64,000 nt of DNA, from contig CAZYBE010000009.1 of assembly GCA_964645765.1 (NCBI GenBank), forward strand, positions 38,835 to 102,834, in the 5' to 3' direction. Positions 51,865 through 61,396 of this stretch are shown here, one piece after another. Source of the stretch: CAZGMN01 sp964645765. GTDB taxonomy: Bacteria; Acidobacteriota; Aminicenantia; Aminicenantales; Aminicenantaceae. The translations under genes were made by a program, and so were the position numbers. Numbering within the stretch: the stretch's first letter is position 1; every line of letters starts with the position of its first letter. The notes under the pieces were generated by a model. The model ran no database searches, was not told the origin of the DNA, and saw nothing but the letters and a program-made list of their open reading frames with translations.

Positions 51865-53193
51865 CTAAACTCCTGCATGTCTCCTCTTTGACCACAAATA
51901 ATATATTGGCAAGCCCAACAAAACAAGGGAAAGGCCGAACAGGCTTTCTCTCAGGTCAGATACAATCTGATTGGCGACGATAGCAAATGATGAGATTATG
52001 AAAAGCGCAGGAATAACAGGATAGCCCCAGACTTTGTAGCCGCGGACGATGCCCGGTCTTGCGCGAAATAAGAATAAGCCGATGGCCATTAATCCGAAGA
52101 ATATCCATTCGGTATAGACGACCCGGGTGAAAAGTGCTTTGTAAGTGCCTGTTGCCACCAGCACAGAAGACCATACACCTTGAATAATTATAGCTTTGTG
52201 CGGGGTTCTGTAGCGGGGATGGATGTCACCTAGCCACCGAAACAAAAGGCCGTCCCGTGCCATGGAATAATAAACGCGGGGTCCGCAGAGAATAATGCCG
52301 CTTAAAGCGCCAAATGTGGAGAAGATCACCAGGCCGGACATAAAAGCACCTCCGCCGAATCCGATGAGAGCATCTGCCGCATCAGCAGCAATTCGCGTGG
52401 AGGATGCAACTCGCTCGAGCGGCAAAACATACATGTACACTGCATTTAAGGCAACATAGCACAAGGTCACAATCATTGTTCCTGCCATTAAAGCCCGGGG
52501 GATAGTCTTTCGTGGGTTGAGAGTTTCTTCGGAATTATAGGTCACCATATGCCAGCCGCCGAATGCGAACAATCCAGCCACCAGAGCCAGGAAAAAACTG
52601 TTGAGCGAAATATTTGGGTTCATTGTTTTTCCGGTTACGAAATGTTCAGGGACACGCGAGCCGAGTGCAAAACCAGCGATAATAATAAAAATAATAGCAA
52701 TAACTTTTCCCAAGGTGATGAGTGTTTGAAGAGAGCTGCCCTGCTTGACGCCGCGGTAATTGATGGCTGAGATGATGATAATGACCACAATGGAAACAAC
52801 TTTGATCATTGCCGCACGCATGGGGAAAAAATAGGAAACATACCGTGAAAATATGACAGAGATAGCGGCAATAATCCCCGAATGGATGCTCCAGAACATG
52901 GCCCAGCCCCATAAAAATCCAATAGAGGGAGAAAACGCTTCTTTGAGATAGATATAAACCCCGCCAGATTGAGTAAAAATAGAGGCCAATTCTGCACAGA
53001 CCAGGGCCCCGAAAAATGTCAGCAAGCCGGATGCGAGCCAGACCATAAAAACGCCTTTTACAGAAAACACCTGCCCTGTAATCTCTGATGGCTGTACGAA
53101 AATCGACGCTCCGATTATTGTTCCCACAACCATTGCCGTCGCCTGGGGCAATCCTATCGCCTGCCGCAGTCCTTGGGATTCTTTTTTATTCAT
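51865..53193 (-). CDS. APC-family amino acid permease
   Basis: The 442-residue protein is a paralogue of the permease at 49373 (first helix ATAMVVGTIIGASIFVQPS; LASIFTQSGGVYIYLKEAF; GGWHMVTYNSEETLNPRKTI). It has about 12 helices. It is the first gene of a two-gene operon with the amidohydrolase, implying uptake of the compound that the enzyme acts on. A charged tail (LWSKRRHAGV) ends the protein. Confidence 0.9.
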   Translation of the reverse strand: MNKKESQGLRQAIGLPQATAMVVGTIIGASIFVQPSEITGQVFSVKGVFMVWLASGLLTFFGALVCAELASIFTQSGGVYIYLKEAFSPSIGFLWGWAMFWSIHSGIIAAISVIFSRYVSYFFPMRAAMIKVVSIVVIIIISAINYRGVKQGSSLQTLITLGKVIAIIFIIIAGFALGSRVPEHFVTGKTMNPNISLNSFFLALVAGLFAFGGWHMVTYNSEETLNPRKTIPRALMAGTMIVTLCYVALNAVYMYVLPLERVASSTRIAADAADALIGFGGGAFMSGLVIFSTFGALSGIILCGPRVYYSMARDGLLFRWLGDIHPRYRTPHKAIIIQGVWSSVLVATGTYKALFTRVVYTEWIFFGLMAIGLFLFRARPGIVRGYKVWGYPVIPALFIISSFAIVANQIVSDLRESLFGLSLVLLGLPIYYLWSKRRHAGV

Positions 53194-53328
53194 ATGATTT
53201 CCGTTGGCCCATCTTCTTAACAGCTTCTATCACAGGAAAAAATCGAGGTCAATGGATATGAGAAAAGGCCTTTTCTATTATGAGGATACTTGATAAAAAA
53301 ATGGTTTTTCTAAGGAGTCTCAGGTCGA

Positions 53329-53514
53329 TTAATCTGAAAACTTTCGACAGGTATACATTGCGCCAAATATCTTCTATAGCTCCTCAATCATGTCGACGAA
53401 TTCGAACAACCCTCACTTAGCATCATCATGAAATGTCACCAGAACAGCCACATCACTTCTCTCAGATTCTTCATCTGTAGCATAAGAGCCATAGAGGAAA
53501 GCTAGTTCAATAGC
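53329..53514 (-). pseudogene. Decayed minimal nucleotidyltransferase (MntA-like)
   Basis: One reading frame gives AIELAFLYGSYATDEE, then SERSDVAVLVTFHDDAK, stop, GLFEFVDMIEEL, stop, KIFGAMYTCRKFSD. This follows the nucleotidyltransferase pattern (GSYARGEE...SDIDLLV...GLFEFV..EEELEKIFG) with in-frame stops and an altered catalytic segment (SDVAVLV for SDIDLLV). It is a remnant of an MNT/HEPN-type antitoxin gene. The rest of the gap 53194-53652 has no intact gene. Confidence 0.75.
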
Positions 53515-53652
53515 TTAGTCTAGAAATTATTTTTTGCCTTTCCATACCGATGCTTGGATCACTGAAAACCTATCTTTAACTCCAAAATTCTTATACAAAT
53601 TTTCAGTCACATTTCCTGTTGGATAATTGCTTTTTCCTTTTGTTATGAACTA

Positions 53653-53979
53653 TTACTTTGTTGGTTCTCTGAGTGAAGCGACTTGGTGTCTCAGCCAAGC
53701 CGACATAGTATCTTCTGCGTGTTTTTTCTTAAATCCTGATGCTTTTCGTTTAACCTTATTAAGTGTTACCGCATTGACTTTGTTCATATCTACCCATAAC
53801 CCATCTTCCTCACTTCCCTGCCCAAACTGATAACCAGATACTACAAAAATCTCTCCATTATTCAGAATAAATTCAAGCGCGCCCCACCCTGTGAGATCTT
53901 CTTTTGAATTTCTATCCCTGACAAGCAATATCCCTATTTCATTTGCTCTTTCAATAAAATGTTTTTTTGTGGTATCCAT
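53653..53979 (-). CDS. Hypothetical protein
   Basis: The 108-residue protein (start at the ATG at 53979, about nine bases after AGGAG; an ATG two codons upstream is also possible) has a mixed alpha/beta composition with GWGALEFILNNGEIFVVSGY and FGQGSEEDGLWVDMNKV. It is charged at the C terminus. I do not recognise the family. It lies in the AT-rich accessory patch with two more unknown genes. Confidence 0.6.
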   Translation of the reverse strand: MDTTKKHFIERANEIGILLVRDRNSKEDLTGWGALEFILNNGEIFVVSGYQFGQGSEEDGLWVDMNKVNAVTLNKVKRKASGFKKKHAEDTMSAWLRHQVASLREPTK

Positions 53980-54131
53980 GACCATCCTCTCCTTTCAGTT
54001 ATTCCCTATTTTTCTCGCTTATCGCTGAGGATTAAGGTAAAGCTATTATTTTTTTAATAGAAAAATAATCGTTTTTAGAAAAAGATTTCCATCACTCTTA
54101 CTTCCAAATAGTGCATAAAAAGAAAATTAGT

Positions 54132-54446
54132 TTAGAGAACAAAATTATATTCTGATAGATGTTTATTGAGACAAACCTCTATAAGGCCAATAATCTTGTT
54201 AAATCGAGATTCAGAAATACTCTCCCAGTCTTCTTCAGAAATCGGTTGAATTTCCCAGCCAAAACCATAATTGCTATTCTGAGCTGACCAATAGTAGGTT
54301 CTCTCGTTATAATCAACCTTGCCACCAGCAAGCCAATCATCAAACTGACTACGATGGTACTTTGAATCTATAGTAACAATTATTTTATCAGTCATATCTA
54401 CGACCTCGTTCTCTATACGCAACTTTTTTATATTTTTTATTCCCAT
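54132..54446 (-). CDS. Hypothetical protein downstream of a possible nuclease
   Basis: The 104-residue protein contains DSKYHRSQFDDWLAGGKVDY and YYWSAQNSNYGFGWEIQPIS and is acidic overall. The ATG lies two bases after the stop of the 265-residue gene, so the two are cotranscribed. No family recognised. Confidence 0.6.
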   Translation of the reverse strand: MGIKNIKKLRIENEVVDMTDKIIVTIDSKYHRSQFDDWLAGGKVDYNERTYYWSAQNSNYGFGWEIQPISEEDWESISESRFNKIIGLIEVCLNKHLSEYNFVL

Positions 54447-54448
54447 AA

Positions 54449-55246
54449 TTAACTCTTTCTTTCTACTACTCCAAATTTTTCTCGCTGGTCGTTATGGACC
54501 AGAGCAGAATTGTAAAGAAGTTCCAATTCTTTATAAAACCTGAATAGAAATTTATTTTTGAACTCTCTAAAAGGTGTTTGATTAACATACTCGTCGAATA
54601 GAGCTTTTTCTTTTTCACTAGGCCCTATTATAAAAAATTTAGCTGGAAATCTTTTTGGTATTTTCAGCAATCTATCCAAACCCAATTTCACTCGAGTTGT
54701 TTCCTCTACTTCAAAGGCAAAGACCGGAAATAATCCATAGTCATCTTCATCAAACCATAATGTATCTATTTCCCTGATTTTTCCTAAGTTAGGGCCTCTA
54801 AAAATATCAGTGCAATCTAAGACAGAAACAAAATCTCTTAATGGCTTACCTTGAAAAGTCCTAATGGTTTGGTCATGAGGAGGTGCATAAGTTTCATATC
54901 CATAAATTTTTCCGAGTGTAATTAATATTCCTTGGGCAATTCCGTGATCAATCTCTGCCTCCTGGGTAAAGCTTTGCGCTTCAGGCTTTATTGAAATTTC
55001 TTCAACAATTTTATAAATGCCGCTTCTAGTCGGGGGCACAGGTTCAAAAATCTTATACTGCCTTACAACTCTTCTTATAGTATCGCGCCAAGTTGGATTG
55101 GTCTTGGTTTTAGGATGACCTTTAACGATGTTGTTAATCTCAGATAGATGACCCTGCCCTCCCAGTTTTAACAAGGCATCTCTTACTGCATCTTTCCAGG
55201 TTATTTTTTGGATGTTCCCTTTATTTAAAATACCCAACTCCTGCAC
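54449..55246 (-). CDS. HARE-HTH-like protein with a possible nuclease fold
   Basis: The 265-residue protein starts at GTG (55246). Residues ~16-70 (WKDAVRDALLKLGGQGHLSE) resemble a winged-helix HARE-HTH domain. The rest, with REIDTLWFDEDDYGLFPVFA then FEVEETT, has a D...ExE spacing seen in PD-(D/E)xK nuclease folds of restriction enzymes, and later FFIIGPSEKEKALFDEYV. A defence or DNA-processing role is suggested by the combination and neighbourhood, not proved. Confidence 0.6.
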   Translation of the reverse strand: MQELGILNKGNIQKITWKDAVRDALLKLGGQGHLSEINNIVKGHPKTKTNPTWRDTIRRVVRQYKIFEPVPPTRSGIYKIVEEISIKPEAQSFTQEAEIDHGIAQGILITLGKIYGYETYAPPHDQTIRTFQGKPLRDFVSVLDCTDIFRGPNLGKIREIDTLWFDEDDYGLFPVFAFEVEETTRVKLGLDRLLKIPKRFPAKFFIIGPSEKEKALFDEYVNQTPFREFKNKFLFRFYKELELLYNSALVHNDQREKFGVVERKS

Positions 55247-55391
55247 CTTATATAATGCTGGATCGAAAAATATCTTTTGTCAACAAAAAAGATTCAATTT
55301 TTCTTCACTATTCCTGCTCTTTTTTCTTCTTCTTTGATTGAAAAAATAGGCCAAAAAATAGAATAGACCTTTAAGATTCTGAAGACTTTTT

Positions 55392-56135
55392 CTAAATATA
55401 TTGGCCGCCGTCGACCTTGATGACCTCACCGGTGATGTGCCGAGCCTTCTCGCTGGCCAGGAAGGTAACGAGGTGGGCAACCTCGTCAGGCATTCCGATG
55501 CGGTTGAGGACAGCCTCCTCGGCCGCCTTCTTCTTGAACTCTTCAGGAAGGTCCTTGTACATTTCCGTCTCAATCATCCCCGGTGCCACGGCATTGACAT
55601 TCACGCTGAACTTTCCCAGCTCCTTGGCTACTGCCTTGGTCAGCCCTATTGCCCCGGCCTTTGCCGCAGAATAATTTGTCTGGCCGAACTTCCCCCTGAG
55701 CCCGTTTATGGAAGTGATGTTGATGATCTTCCCTGAATTCTGCTCCTTGAAAAGAGGGGCAACAGCCCTGACAAAATTGAATGTCCCTTTGAGGTCAACA
55801 TTGATGACCGCATCCCACTGCTCTTCGCTCATCTTCCAGACAACTCCATCCCAGTTCATTCCCGCATTGTTGACCAGGATGTCCAAGCGGCTGAATTCAT
55901 TCAGGACTTCTTTAACCAGGTTCTGAACCGCGCCAAAATCAGAGACATCGATCTTGTATTCCTTCGCCCTTCGGCCCATGGCTTTTATCTTCTCCACAAC
56001 AGCCTTTGCTTCCTCCTCATGCTTGCGAAAGGTCAAAGCCACATCAGCGCCGTTTCGGCCTAAGTCCAGAGAAATAGCTGTACCGATGCCCATGCTTCCA
56101 CCGGTGACAAGGGCAATCTTTCCGTCAAGATCCAT
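55392..56135 (-). CDS. fabG: FabG/PhaB-like 3-oxoacyl or acetoacetyl reductase (SDR)
   Basis: The 247-residue protein is a short-chain dehydrogenase. The NAD(P)-binding motif is TGGSMGIGTA (residues ~11-20), with NNAG at ~88 and the catalytic Ser in NITSINGL with YxxxK (YSAAK) at ~155-159. It ends GEVIKVDGGQYI, typical of FabG. Length is normal. It could reduce acetoacetyl-CoA or 3-oxoacyl groups in the acyl-CoA cluster. Confidence 0.9.
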   Translation of the reverse strand: MDLDGKIALVTGGSMGIGTAISLDLGRNGADVALTFRKHEEEAKAVVEKIKAMGRRAKEYKIDVSDFGAVQNLVKEVLNEFSRLDILVNNAGMNWDGVVWKMSEEQWDAVINVDLKGTFNFVRAVAPLFKEQNSGKIINITSINGLRGKFGQTNYSAAKAGAIGLTKAVAKELGKFSVNVNAVAPGMIETEMYKDLPEEFKKKAAEEAVLNRIGMPDEVAHLVTFLASEKARHITGEVIKVDGGQYI

Positions 56136-56236
56136 TTTGTCCTCCCTTTTAAACTAATTTTTCAAGTTGGATACATAACCACGAACCATAAAAATTCTAT
56201 TTTCTAAACATTATAAAAGCAATCAGTTTTATTGAA

Positions 56237-56320
56237 TTGTCACGGCGAACGACCGGAGGGAGCGTGGCCATGTCTTTATTTTATGGGATTGCTTCTTCGC
56301 TCTGCTCATCGCAATGACAA
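56237..56320. repeat. Degenerate copy of the GTCATTGCGAG repeat family
   Basis: TTGTCACGGCGAACGACC and GGAGGGAGCGTGG on the left, and CTCATCGCAATGACAA on the right, match the element at 35801-35960 with substitutions. It fills most of the gap between the fabG-like and HAD/ECH genes. Confidence 0.7.
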
Positions 56321-56360
56321 TATTGCATATTTTAATCCCTTTCGAGAGGAAATACTTTTC

Positions 56361-58703
56361 TCAAAAAGGATACCTGCGGTTGAACTCAGGGAAGCGCCGT
56401 TCGACAAGAGCTGTCAGGCCCTCAAGAGCATCCGGATGTCGGAAGAAAAGAAGAAGATAATTCTCCAGCTCCCATCGGGCAAGCTCCTCGATGGATTGCC
56501 CTTTGAGAAATCCATCAAAGCCCTTTCCTATCAGCCAGTCGGCCATAAACGCGGCATGAAGCGAATTGTTGGCGACTCTTCGTGCTATCCTCTGCGCATA
56601 CTCTTTGCTTTCGCCTGAAAGAAAGATCTCGGTCTCGCCCCGGCCGTAAGCATAGAGAGTGGGAACGATGTCTGGCTTGAGGAATAAATCCTTCATCCAG
56701 CGTATCTCCTCTTTTTCTTCAAAGGTAAGCTCAGAAGGCAGTTCCTCAATCTTTAAGGATTGAAGCTGCTCAGCTCGCAGAGGCTTGCCCCCATTCTTCA
56801 TGATGGCTTCAACCACAACCTCTGCCGCCTCATCTCTGTTCCGCGCCGGGACGAGGAAATCAGCCAGGCCCAAATGCTTAATCATTCTCGGGGATGAGGT
56901 CGCTGTCCCGCCGGCCAGAATATAATAGCGGCTCAAAGCCACAGCCAGCTTAGCATCGCCTGTCGCCCTGTAGATAAGCTGGGGAAGGAGCAAGGTCCCT
57001 CTCATTCCAGGATAGATTCCGAGCCGCGTTTCAGGGAAAGCAAAAGAGGTGCGGTCGGTGACGATGACCGCTGAATCCGGGTCATAGGCAAAGGCAAGGC
57101 TAACCTCCACTCCGCCGCCAAAGGCTGCTCCATCAACAATCGCCACTTTCGGCTTGCCGCAGCCTGTCATCTCATGGAAGAGGACATCATGCCAGCAAGC
57201 GACATCCTCCTTCAATTCCTGAAATTTATTTTCCCTTATGCGCCTTATGAAATAAGGAACATTGGCTCCGGCGATAAAGGTCTTTATGGGCGCAGAGTCA
57301 AAAATGATAACCTGGATGTCTTTGTCATTGTTCGCTCTTCTGAAAGAAGCTCTAAAATCCTCAAAAACTAGGCTATCCAGGGAATTGGCTGACTGGGGGT
57401 TGGAAATCATGATTCTAGCCACTCTCCCCTTCTGCTCCAGGCCAAAGACGACAGAGCTCAGCTTGAGAGGCCAGGGCTCATTCTTCTGCGCCTGGGAGAT
57501 AAGCAGCTTGGGGATTGGAAAATTTATTTCTTTGCGGTGAGAAAGCTCCATCTTCTCGGTGACGATGCGCAGGACTTCGCTGATTCCCAATTTGTTCATC
57601 AAAGCAAAGGGCCCTTCTCTCCAGAGAAAAGCATTCTGGCAGAGCTTATCCACATCCTCCATCTCGATCACTCCTGCTTCAACCACTTCAACGGCAGTCA
57701 TGAACCCGACAGCCAGAAACCTGTTCTTAAGCATATCGACCAGCATAATATCTTTAGCCTCTTTCCTCGCCTCCTCCTCTGCAACCCATTTCACTGCGGA
57801 CTTGTCCTCGGCTTTCTGGTATTTATCCACCAGTTTCTTGTAACTTTCTGCTGGAGAGTAAAAATTGCCGTAAGCTTTATAAAGAGGATCGCCGGGGCTT
57901 GAAGAGTCGGAAAAGGAATACATGGTGTAAAGGCCGAGAGGAAGCCCGGTGGCGTCCATCAATCCCAGGAAGCCAATCGGCATGTTAAAAGCCTTCCTGC
58001 CTGCTGCCTCAATCGTCGGAATGTCATAGCCTTCATCGACCATCCTGGCTGCCTCGAGCAGGAGCGAGACAAAAATCACATCAGCCGCCCCTCCCTTGCG
58101 GCTACTGAGGACGGGTGTGGCCACTTTTCCTGCCAGCTTCAGGTATTTGGCTGCTGTCTCAATGCTCTCTGGCGAGGCTTTGTCTGTGCCTGCATATTCT
58201 GCAGCTCTATTCTTGTGGGGGAGAAAGAAAAAATGCGTCCAGACGACCTTGTCCGGCCTCTTTGTCTCCCGGGCGAGGATGTTCACATCCAGAGATGAAG
58301 AATTGGAAGCGAAGACAACATGAGGAGCACAGAGCTCGTCGAGCTTTCGGAAAATCTTCTTTTTAATTTCGATATTCTCAGTGGCTGATTCGATGACAAG
58401 CCTGAGGCTTTTTCCCCGGCAGGCTTCTTCATAGCTTGTCGTGACCAGAAACCTTCGTTTTATCTCCTCGACCTGTGAAGGAGAAAAGATTCCTCCTCGC
58501 TTCGCAGCCTCGAGCTCTCTGTCGATGGTATTCAAGGCTCTCTTCAAGATTTCATCGCTGATGTCAATCATACCGGCATTGAAGCCGCTCTGGCCGAAAG
58601 CCTGAGCAATGCTCGAACCCATAGTCCCGCCGCCTACAACCAGGATTTCTACATCATCCCAGGTTATTCCTTTTGCCTTTTCCTTTTCTTCCGTTTTCTT
58701 CAT
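56361..58703 (-). CDS. 3-hydroxyacyl-CoA dehydrogenase/enoyl-CoA hydratase fusion (FadB-like)
   Basis: The 780-residue protein has the dehydrogenase first: Rossmann motif VGGGTMGSSIAQAF (residues ~24-37), then the helical 3HCDH domains with ESATENIEIKKK and ASNSSSLDV. An enoyl-CoA hydratase domain follows from ~430, with GAAFGGGVEVSLAFAYD as the CoA-ester-binding core. The dehydrogenase-before-hydratase order is seen in many anaerobic and bacterial beta-oxidation enzymes, opposite to E. coli FadB. It is eleven bases downstream of the thiolase gene, in the same operon. Confidence 0.92.
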   Translation of the reverse strand: MKKTEEKEKAKGITWDDVEILVVGGGTMGSSIAQAFGQSGFNAGMIDISDEILKRALNTIDRELEAAKRGGIFSPSQVEEIKRRFLVTTSYEEACRGKSLRLVIESATENIEIKKKIFRKLDELCAPHVVFASNSSSLDVNILARETKRPDKVVWTHFFFLPHKNRAAEYAGTDKASPESIETAAKYLKLAGKVATPVLSSRKGGAADVIFVSLLLEAARMVDEGYDIPTIEAAGRKAFNMPIGFLGLMDATGLPLGLYTMYSFSDSSSPGDPLYKAYGNFYSPAESYKKLVDKYQKAEDKSAVKWVAEEEARKEAKDIMLVDMLKNRFLAVGFMTAVEVVEAGVIEMEDVDKLCQNAFLWREGPFALMNKLGISEVLRIVTEKMELSHRKEINFPIPKLLISQAQKNEPWPLKLSSVVFGLEQKGRVARIMISNPQSANSLDSLVFEDFRASFRRANNDKDIQVIIFDSAPIKTFIAGANVPYFIRRIRENKFQELKEDVACWHDVLFHEMTGCGKPKVAIVDGAAFGGGVEVSLAFAYDPDSAVIVTDRTSFAFPETRLGIYPGMRGTLLLPQLIYRATGDAKLAVALSRYYILAGGTATSSPRMIKHLGLADFLVPARNRDEAAEVVVEAIMKNGGKPLRAEQLQSLKIEELPSELTFEEKEEIRWMKDLFLKPDIVPTLYAYGRGETEIFLSGESKEYAQRIARRVANNSLHAAFMADWLIGKGFDGFLKGQSIEELARWELENYLLLFFRHPDALEGLTALVERRFPEFNRRYPF

Positions 58704-58714
58704 CGCTCGCCCTC

Positions 58715-59977
58715 CTAGACCTTCTGCTTTTCAGCGTAGCTCTGGACAATGACTGCTCCTCCCTGTCCGCCGCCGATGCAGGCTGAAGCCAGACCTTTTC
58801 CGCCTAGTGTGAGGCAGGCTGTGATCAGGCGGCCGCCCGTTGCACCCAGAGGATGGCCGAGGGCTATCGCGCCTCCGTTGACGTTGACTTTGGAGCGGTC
58901 GAGCTTGAGCTCGCGCTCCACGGCTAAGTACTGTCCGGCAAAAGCTTCATTGACCTCGATAAAGTCCAGGTCTTTGAATGTCATGCCTGCTCTGGCCAGC
59001 GCAATCAGGGAAGCAGGGACAGGCCCTATTCCCATGAAATGGGGGTCAACAGCAGCTGTTCCCCAGGAGATGAGCTCTCCGATAGGCTCGACTCCGAGCT
59101 CTCTGGCCTTTTTCTCTGTGGTCATGACCAGCGCGGCGCCGCCATCCACGATGCCGCTCGAATTTCCTGCGGTTTGGATTCCTCCCGGCTTGACAGCATG
59201 GAGCCTGGAAAGAGTCTCGAAGGTTGTCTCAGGCCTTGGATGCCCATCCTCAGAGACAATGACATCTCCTCTTCTCGTTTTCAAGACGACAGGAGTTATT
59301 TCTCTGGCCAAGCGCCCTTTTTCTCTTGCGTCCTTGGCCTTCATCTGCGAGGAAAGGGCAAACTCATCAGCATCCCGGCGGGTGACTTTGTAGAGCCGGG
59401 CTAAATTCTCGGCTGTGCCCATCATGTCATCGTTGATGTAAGTGTCCATCAAGCCGTCCTTGAACAGGGCGTATGTCTTCGGCCCGGCCATGTAGGGATA
59501 GCCAAACGCTGACCCATACTGAAGAGTTGGAGACTGGCTTGAGCTTTCATAGCCGCCGACAAGAACCATCTCGCTTTCTTCGAGCACAAGCTGCTTTGCT
59601 CCCTGGATCACGGCCTCACCGCCAGAGAAGCAGATGCGGTTCACAGTCAGGCCAGGAGCAAAAAAGCTCAACCCAGCCCTCAAAGCGACATGACGCGCGC
59701 CAAAATGTGAATCGATGCTGGTGTGATAGGCGTTGCCAAAGATGGCTTCATCAACGAGCTCTTCCTGCCCTTCAAGGCCTGCCTTCTTTATGGCCGCTCT
59801 TGCAGCCATGGCTCCAAGCTCGATGGGAGGGATATCCTTGAAGGCTCCTCCGACTTCGCCGAAGGGTGTGCGGGTGGCGGAGAGAAAGACGATCTTCATC
59901 TTCTTCTCTCTCATCAGGGCCACTCCCCCGCCGCTTATTCTTTCAGGGACATGGAATATCTTTTTCTTCTCAATCAT
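58715..59977 (-). CDS. Thiolase (acetyl-CoA acyltransferase)
   Basis: The 420-residue protein has all thiolase signatures: VNRICFSGGEAV with the acylated Cys, VNVNGGAIALGHPLGATGGR with the catalytic His, and SACIGGGQGGAVIVQ with the second active-site Cys. Two Shine-Dalgarno-supported starts exist; the upstream one (59977) adds an odd 21-residue tail (MIEKKKIFHVPERISGGG), and the internal ATG at 59914 leads into MREKKMKIVFLSATRTPFGE, which is the usual thiolase start. It completes beta-oxidation with the downstream fusion. Confidence 0.92.
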   Translation of the reverse strand: MIEKKKIFHVPERISGGGVALMREKKMKIVFLSATRTPFGEVGGAFKDIPPIELGAMAARAAIKKAGLEGQEELVDEAIFGNAYHTSIDSHFGARHVALRAGLSFFAPGLTVNRICFSGGEAVIQGAKQLVLEESEMVLVGGYESSSQSPTLQYGSAFGYPYMAGPKTYALFKDGLMDTYINDDMMGTAENLARLYKVTRRDADEFALSSQMKAKDAREKGRLAREITPVVLKTRRGDVIVSEDGHPRPETTFETLSRLHAVKPGGIQTAGNSSGIVDGGAALVMTTEKKARELGVEPIGELISWGTAAVDPHFMGIGPVPASLIALARAGMTFKDLDFIEVNEAFAGQYLAVERELKLDRSKVNVNGGAIALGHPLGATGGRLITACLTLGGKGLASACIGGGQGGAVIVQSYAEKQKV

Positions 59978-60015
59978 CCTTGTCTCTCCTTGATGGAATG
60001 AGAGTGCATTATGGT

Positions 60016-60059
60016 TCGCAATGACAATGTAAAAACATTTAAAGCGTTTGTATGAGTTA
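60016..60059. repeat. Half copy of the GTCATTGCGAG repeat
   Basis: TCGCAATGACAATGTAAA then AACATTTAAAGCGTTTGTAT matches the right half of 35801-35960 (CTCGCAATGACAGCG...TTAATGCGTTCGTATTA) with a few changes. It lies between the thiolase and BamA-like genes. Confidence 0.7.
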
Positions 60060-60060
60060 C

Positions 60061-61194
60061 TTATTCCTTGGGCTTGGGCAAGACCGCTTCCATAAAGGCC
60101 TCATCAATCGATTTTCCCTGGGCAATGAGCTGTCTGTACTTAATAAAATCGATGACATCCTGGCCGGTGACTTTTTTGGAATTAAAAGCATGGAATCCCA
60201 TGAAAGCTTCTGTGCTCATGTTTACAGCCAGCCAGTGGCGGTTGTAATTTTTGGCCATGTCCCAGAAATATTTTTTCTTCGCCCTGACACTGTCCAGCGA
60301 TTTGATCAAGCATCCAGGAAAAAGGTTGGTAAAGCGCCAAACGATATCATGGACAGCTTTATCCAAGAGCTCGAAGTCAGCGGTCGCAGTCTTTAAGAAT
60401 TCGCGAGCCTTCTTTCCTTCCTCCCCCTTAACAAATTCGCCATAGACAATCTCTCCATCCTCGACATACCTATCTGTAATCACAGCAGGATTACGGACGA
60501 ACTTTCCATCTTTTTTGATGACCGGAACAACCTGGGTGATCATTCCCAGCCGTTTCATCTTGTAAGCGCTCCAGAGCTCGCAGGAAACACAGTTCCAGAT
60601 CGCATCTTCTATGCTCAGGAACCAGGGGAGAAAGTCAGAAGAGCCGCCGTCAGGAGCCGAGCCGTGGCGGGGGCCAGCCTGGCCGAAGATGGCTGTGTCC
60701 CCAGAAATGGCGATGTCACAGGCCATGCCGATCTCCTGGCCGCCGGCAACCCTCATGCCGTTGACGCGGCAGATTGTCGGCTTCTTGCAGAGTAGAATGG
60801 AATCAACCATTCCATTGAAAAGGTCCATATATTCGCCGTATTCATTGGGCTTCCCAGCATAATATTCCGCATATTCCTTTGTGTTCCCGCCCGTGCAGAA
60901 AGCTCTGTCTCCGACAGCGGTGAAGACAACAGCCACCACACTCCTGTCGAGCGAGGCACTCTGGAAGCCGGCGATAACTCCCTTGACCATTCCAGTTGTG
61001 TAAGAATTGAATTGAGCCGGGTTATTGAGGATGATCCAGGCAGAATACAGCCCCTCGATTTCCTTGCCCGACGAGGGGTCGATAATAGGCCTTTTTTCAT
61101 ACATGGTGCAGGGCGGCTCTGTTCCCCAATGTTGCTTTCCCCAAAGAGAATGGTCTTTGAGCTCTTTATCCTTTGGCAGCCAATCCAAGCCCAT
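60061..61194 (-). CDS. bamA: 6-oxocyclohex-1-ene-1-carbonyl-CoA hydrolase (BamA/Oah-type)
   Basis: The 377-residue protein is a crotonase-fold enzyme with BamA-specific features: LNNPAQFNSYTTGMVKGVI, FTAVGDRAFCTGGNTKEYAEYY, RVNGMRVAGGQEIGMACD and GQAGPRHGSAPDGGSSDFL. Its length equals the known BamA/Oah proteins. BamA cleaves the ring of the dienoyl-CoA-derived product in anaerobic benzoyl-CoA degradation. Downstream on the same strand are thiolase and HAD/ECH enzymes that would finish the resulting C7 dicarboxylyl-CoA. No benzoyl-CoA reductase is in the window. Confidence 0.88.
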   Translation of the reverse strand: MGLDWLPKDKELKDHSLWGKQHWGTEPPCTMYEKRPIIDPSSGKEIEGLYSAWIILNNPAQFNSYTTGMVKGVIAGFQSASLDRSVVAVVFTAVGDRAFCTGGNTKEYAEYYAGKPNEYGEYMDLFNGMVDSILLCKKPTICRVNGMRVAGGQEIGMACDIAISGDTAIFGQAGPRHGSAPDGGSSDFLPWFLSIEDAIWNCVSCELWSAYKMKRLGMITQVVPVIKKDGKFVRNPAVITDRYVEDGEIVYGEFVKGEEGKKAREFLKTATADFELLDKAVHDIVWRFTNLFPGCLIKSLDSVRAKKKYFWDMAKNYNRHWLAVNMSTEAFMGFHAFNSKKVTGQDVIDFIKYRQLIAQGKSIDEAFMEAVLPKPKE

Positions 61195-61396
61195 CTTGCC
61201 CTCCTTTCAAGTTAAGGTTTTAAATTGAAGACAAAAAACGAAAATATATTGAGACCAAAATGCATACAAAGATTTAATCTTCTGCTGAATACTACTTTTT
61301 CAATGAAATAATGTCAAGAATTTATGATTGACCATATCATTTTTCGTATGTTATGTTTGTTCTGGGATACTAAAACATAGAATCGGAAGAAAAAAA

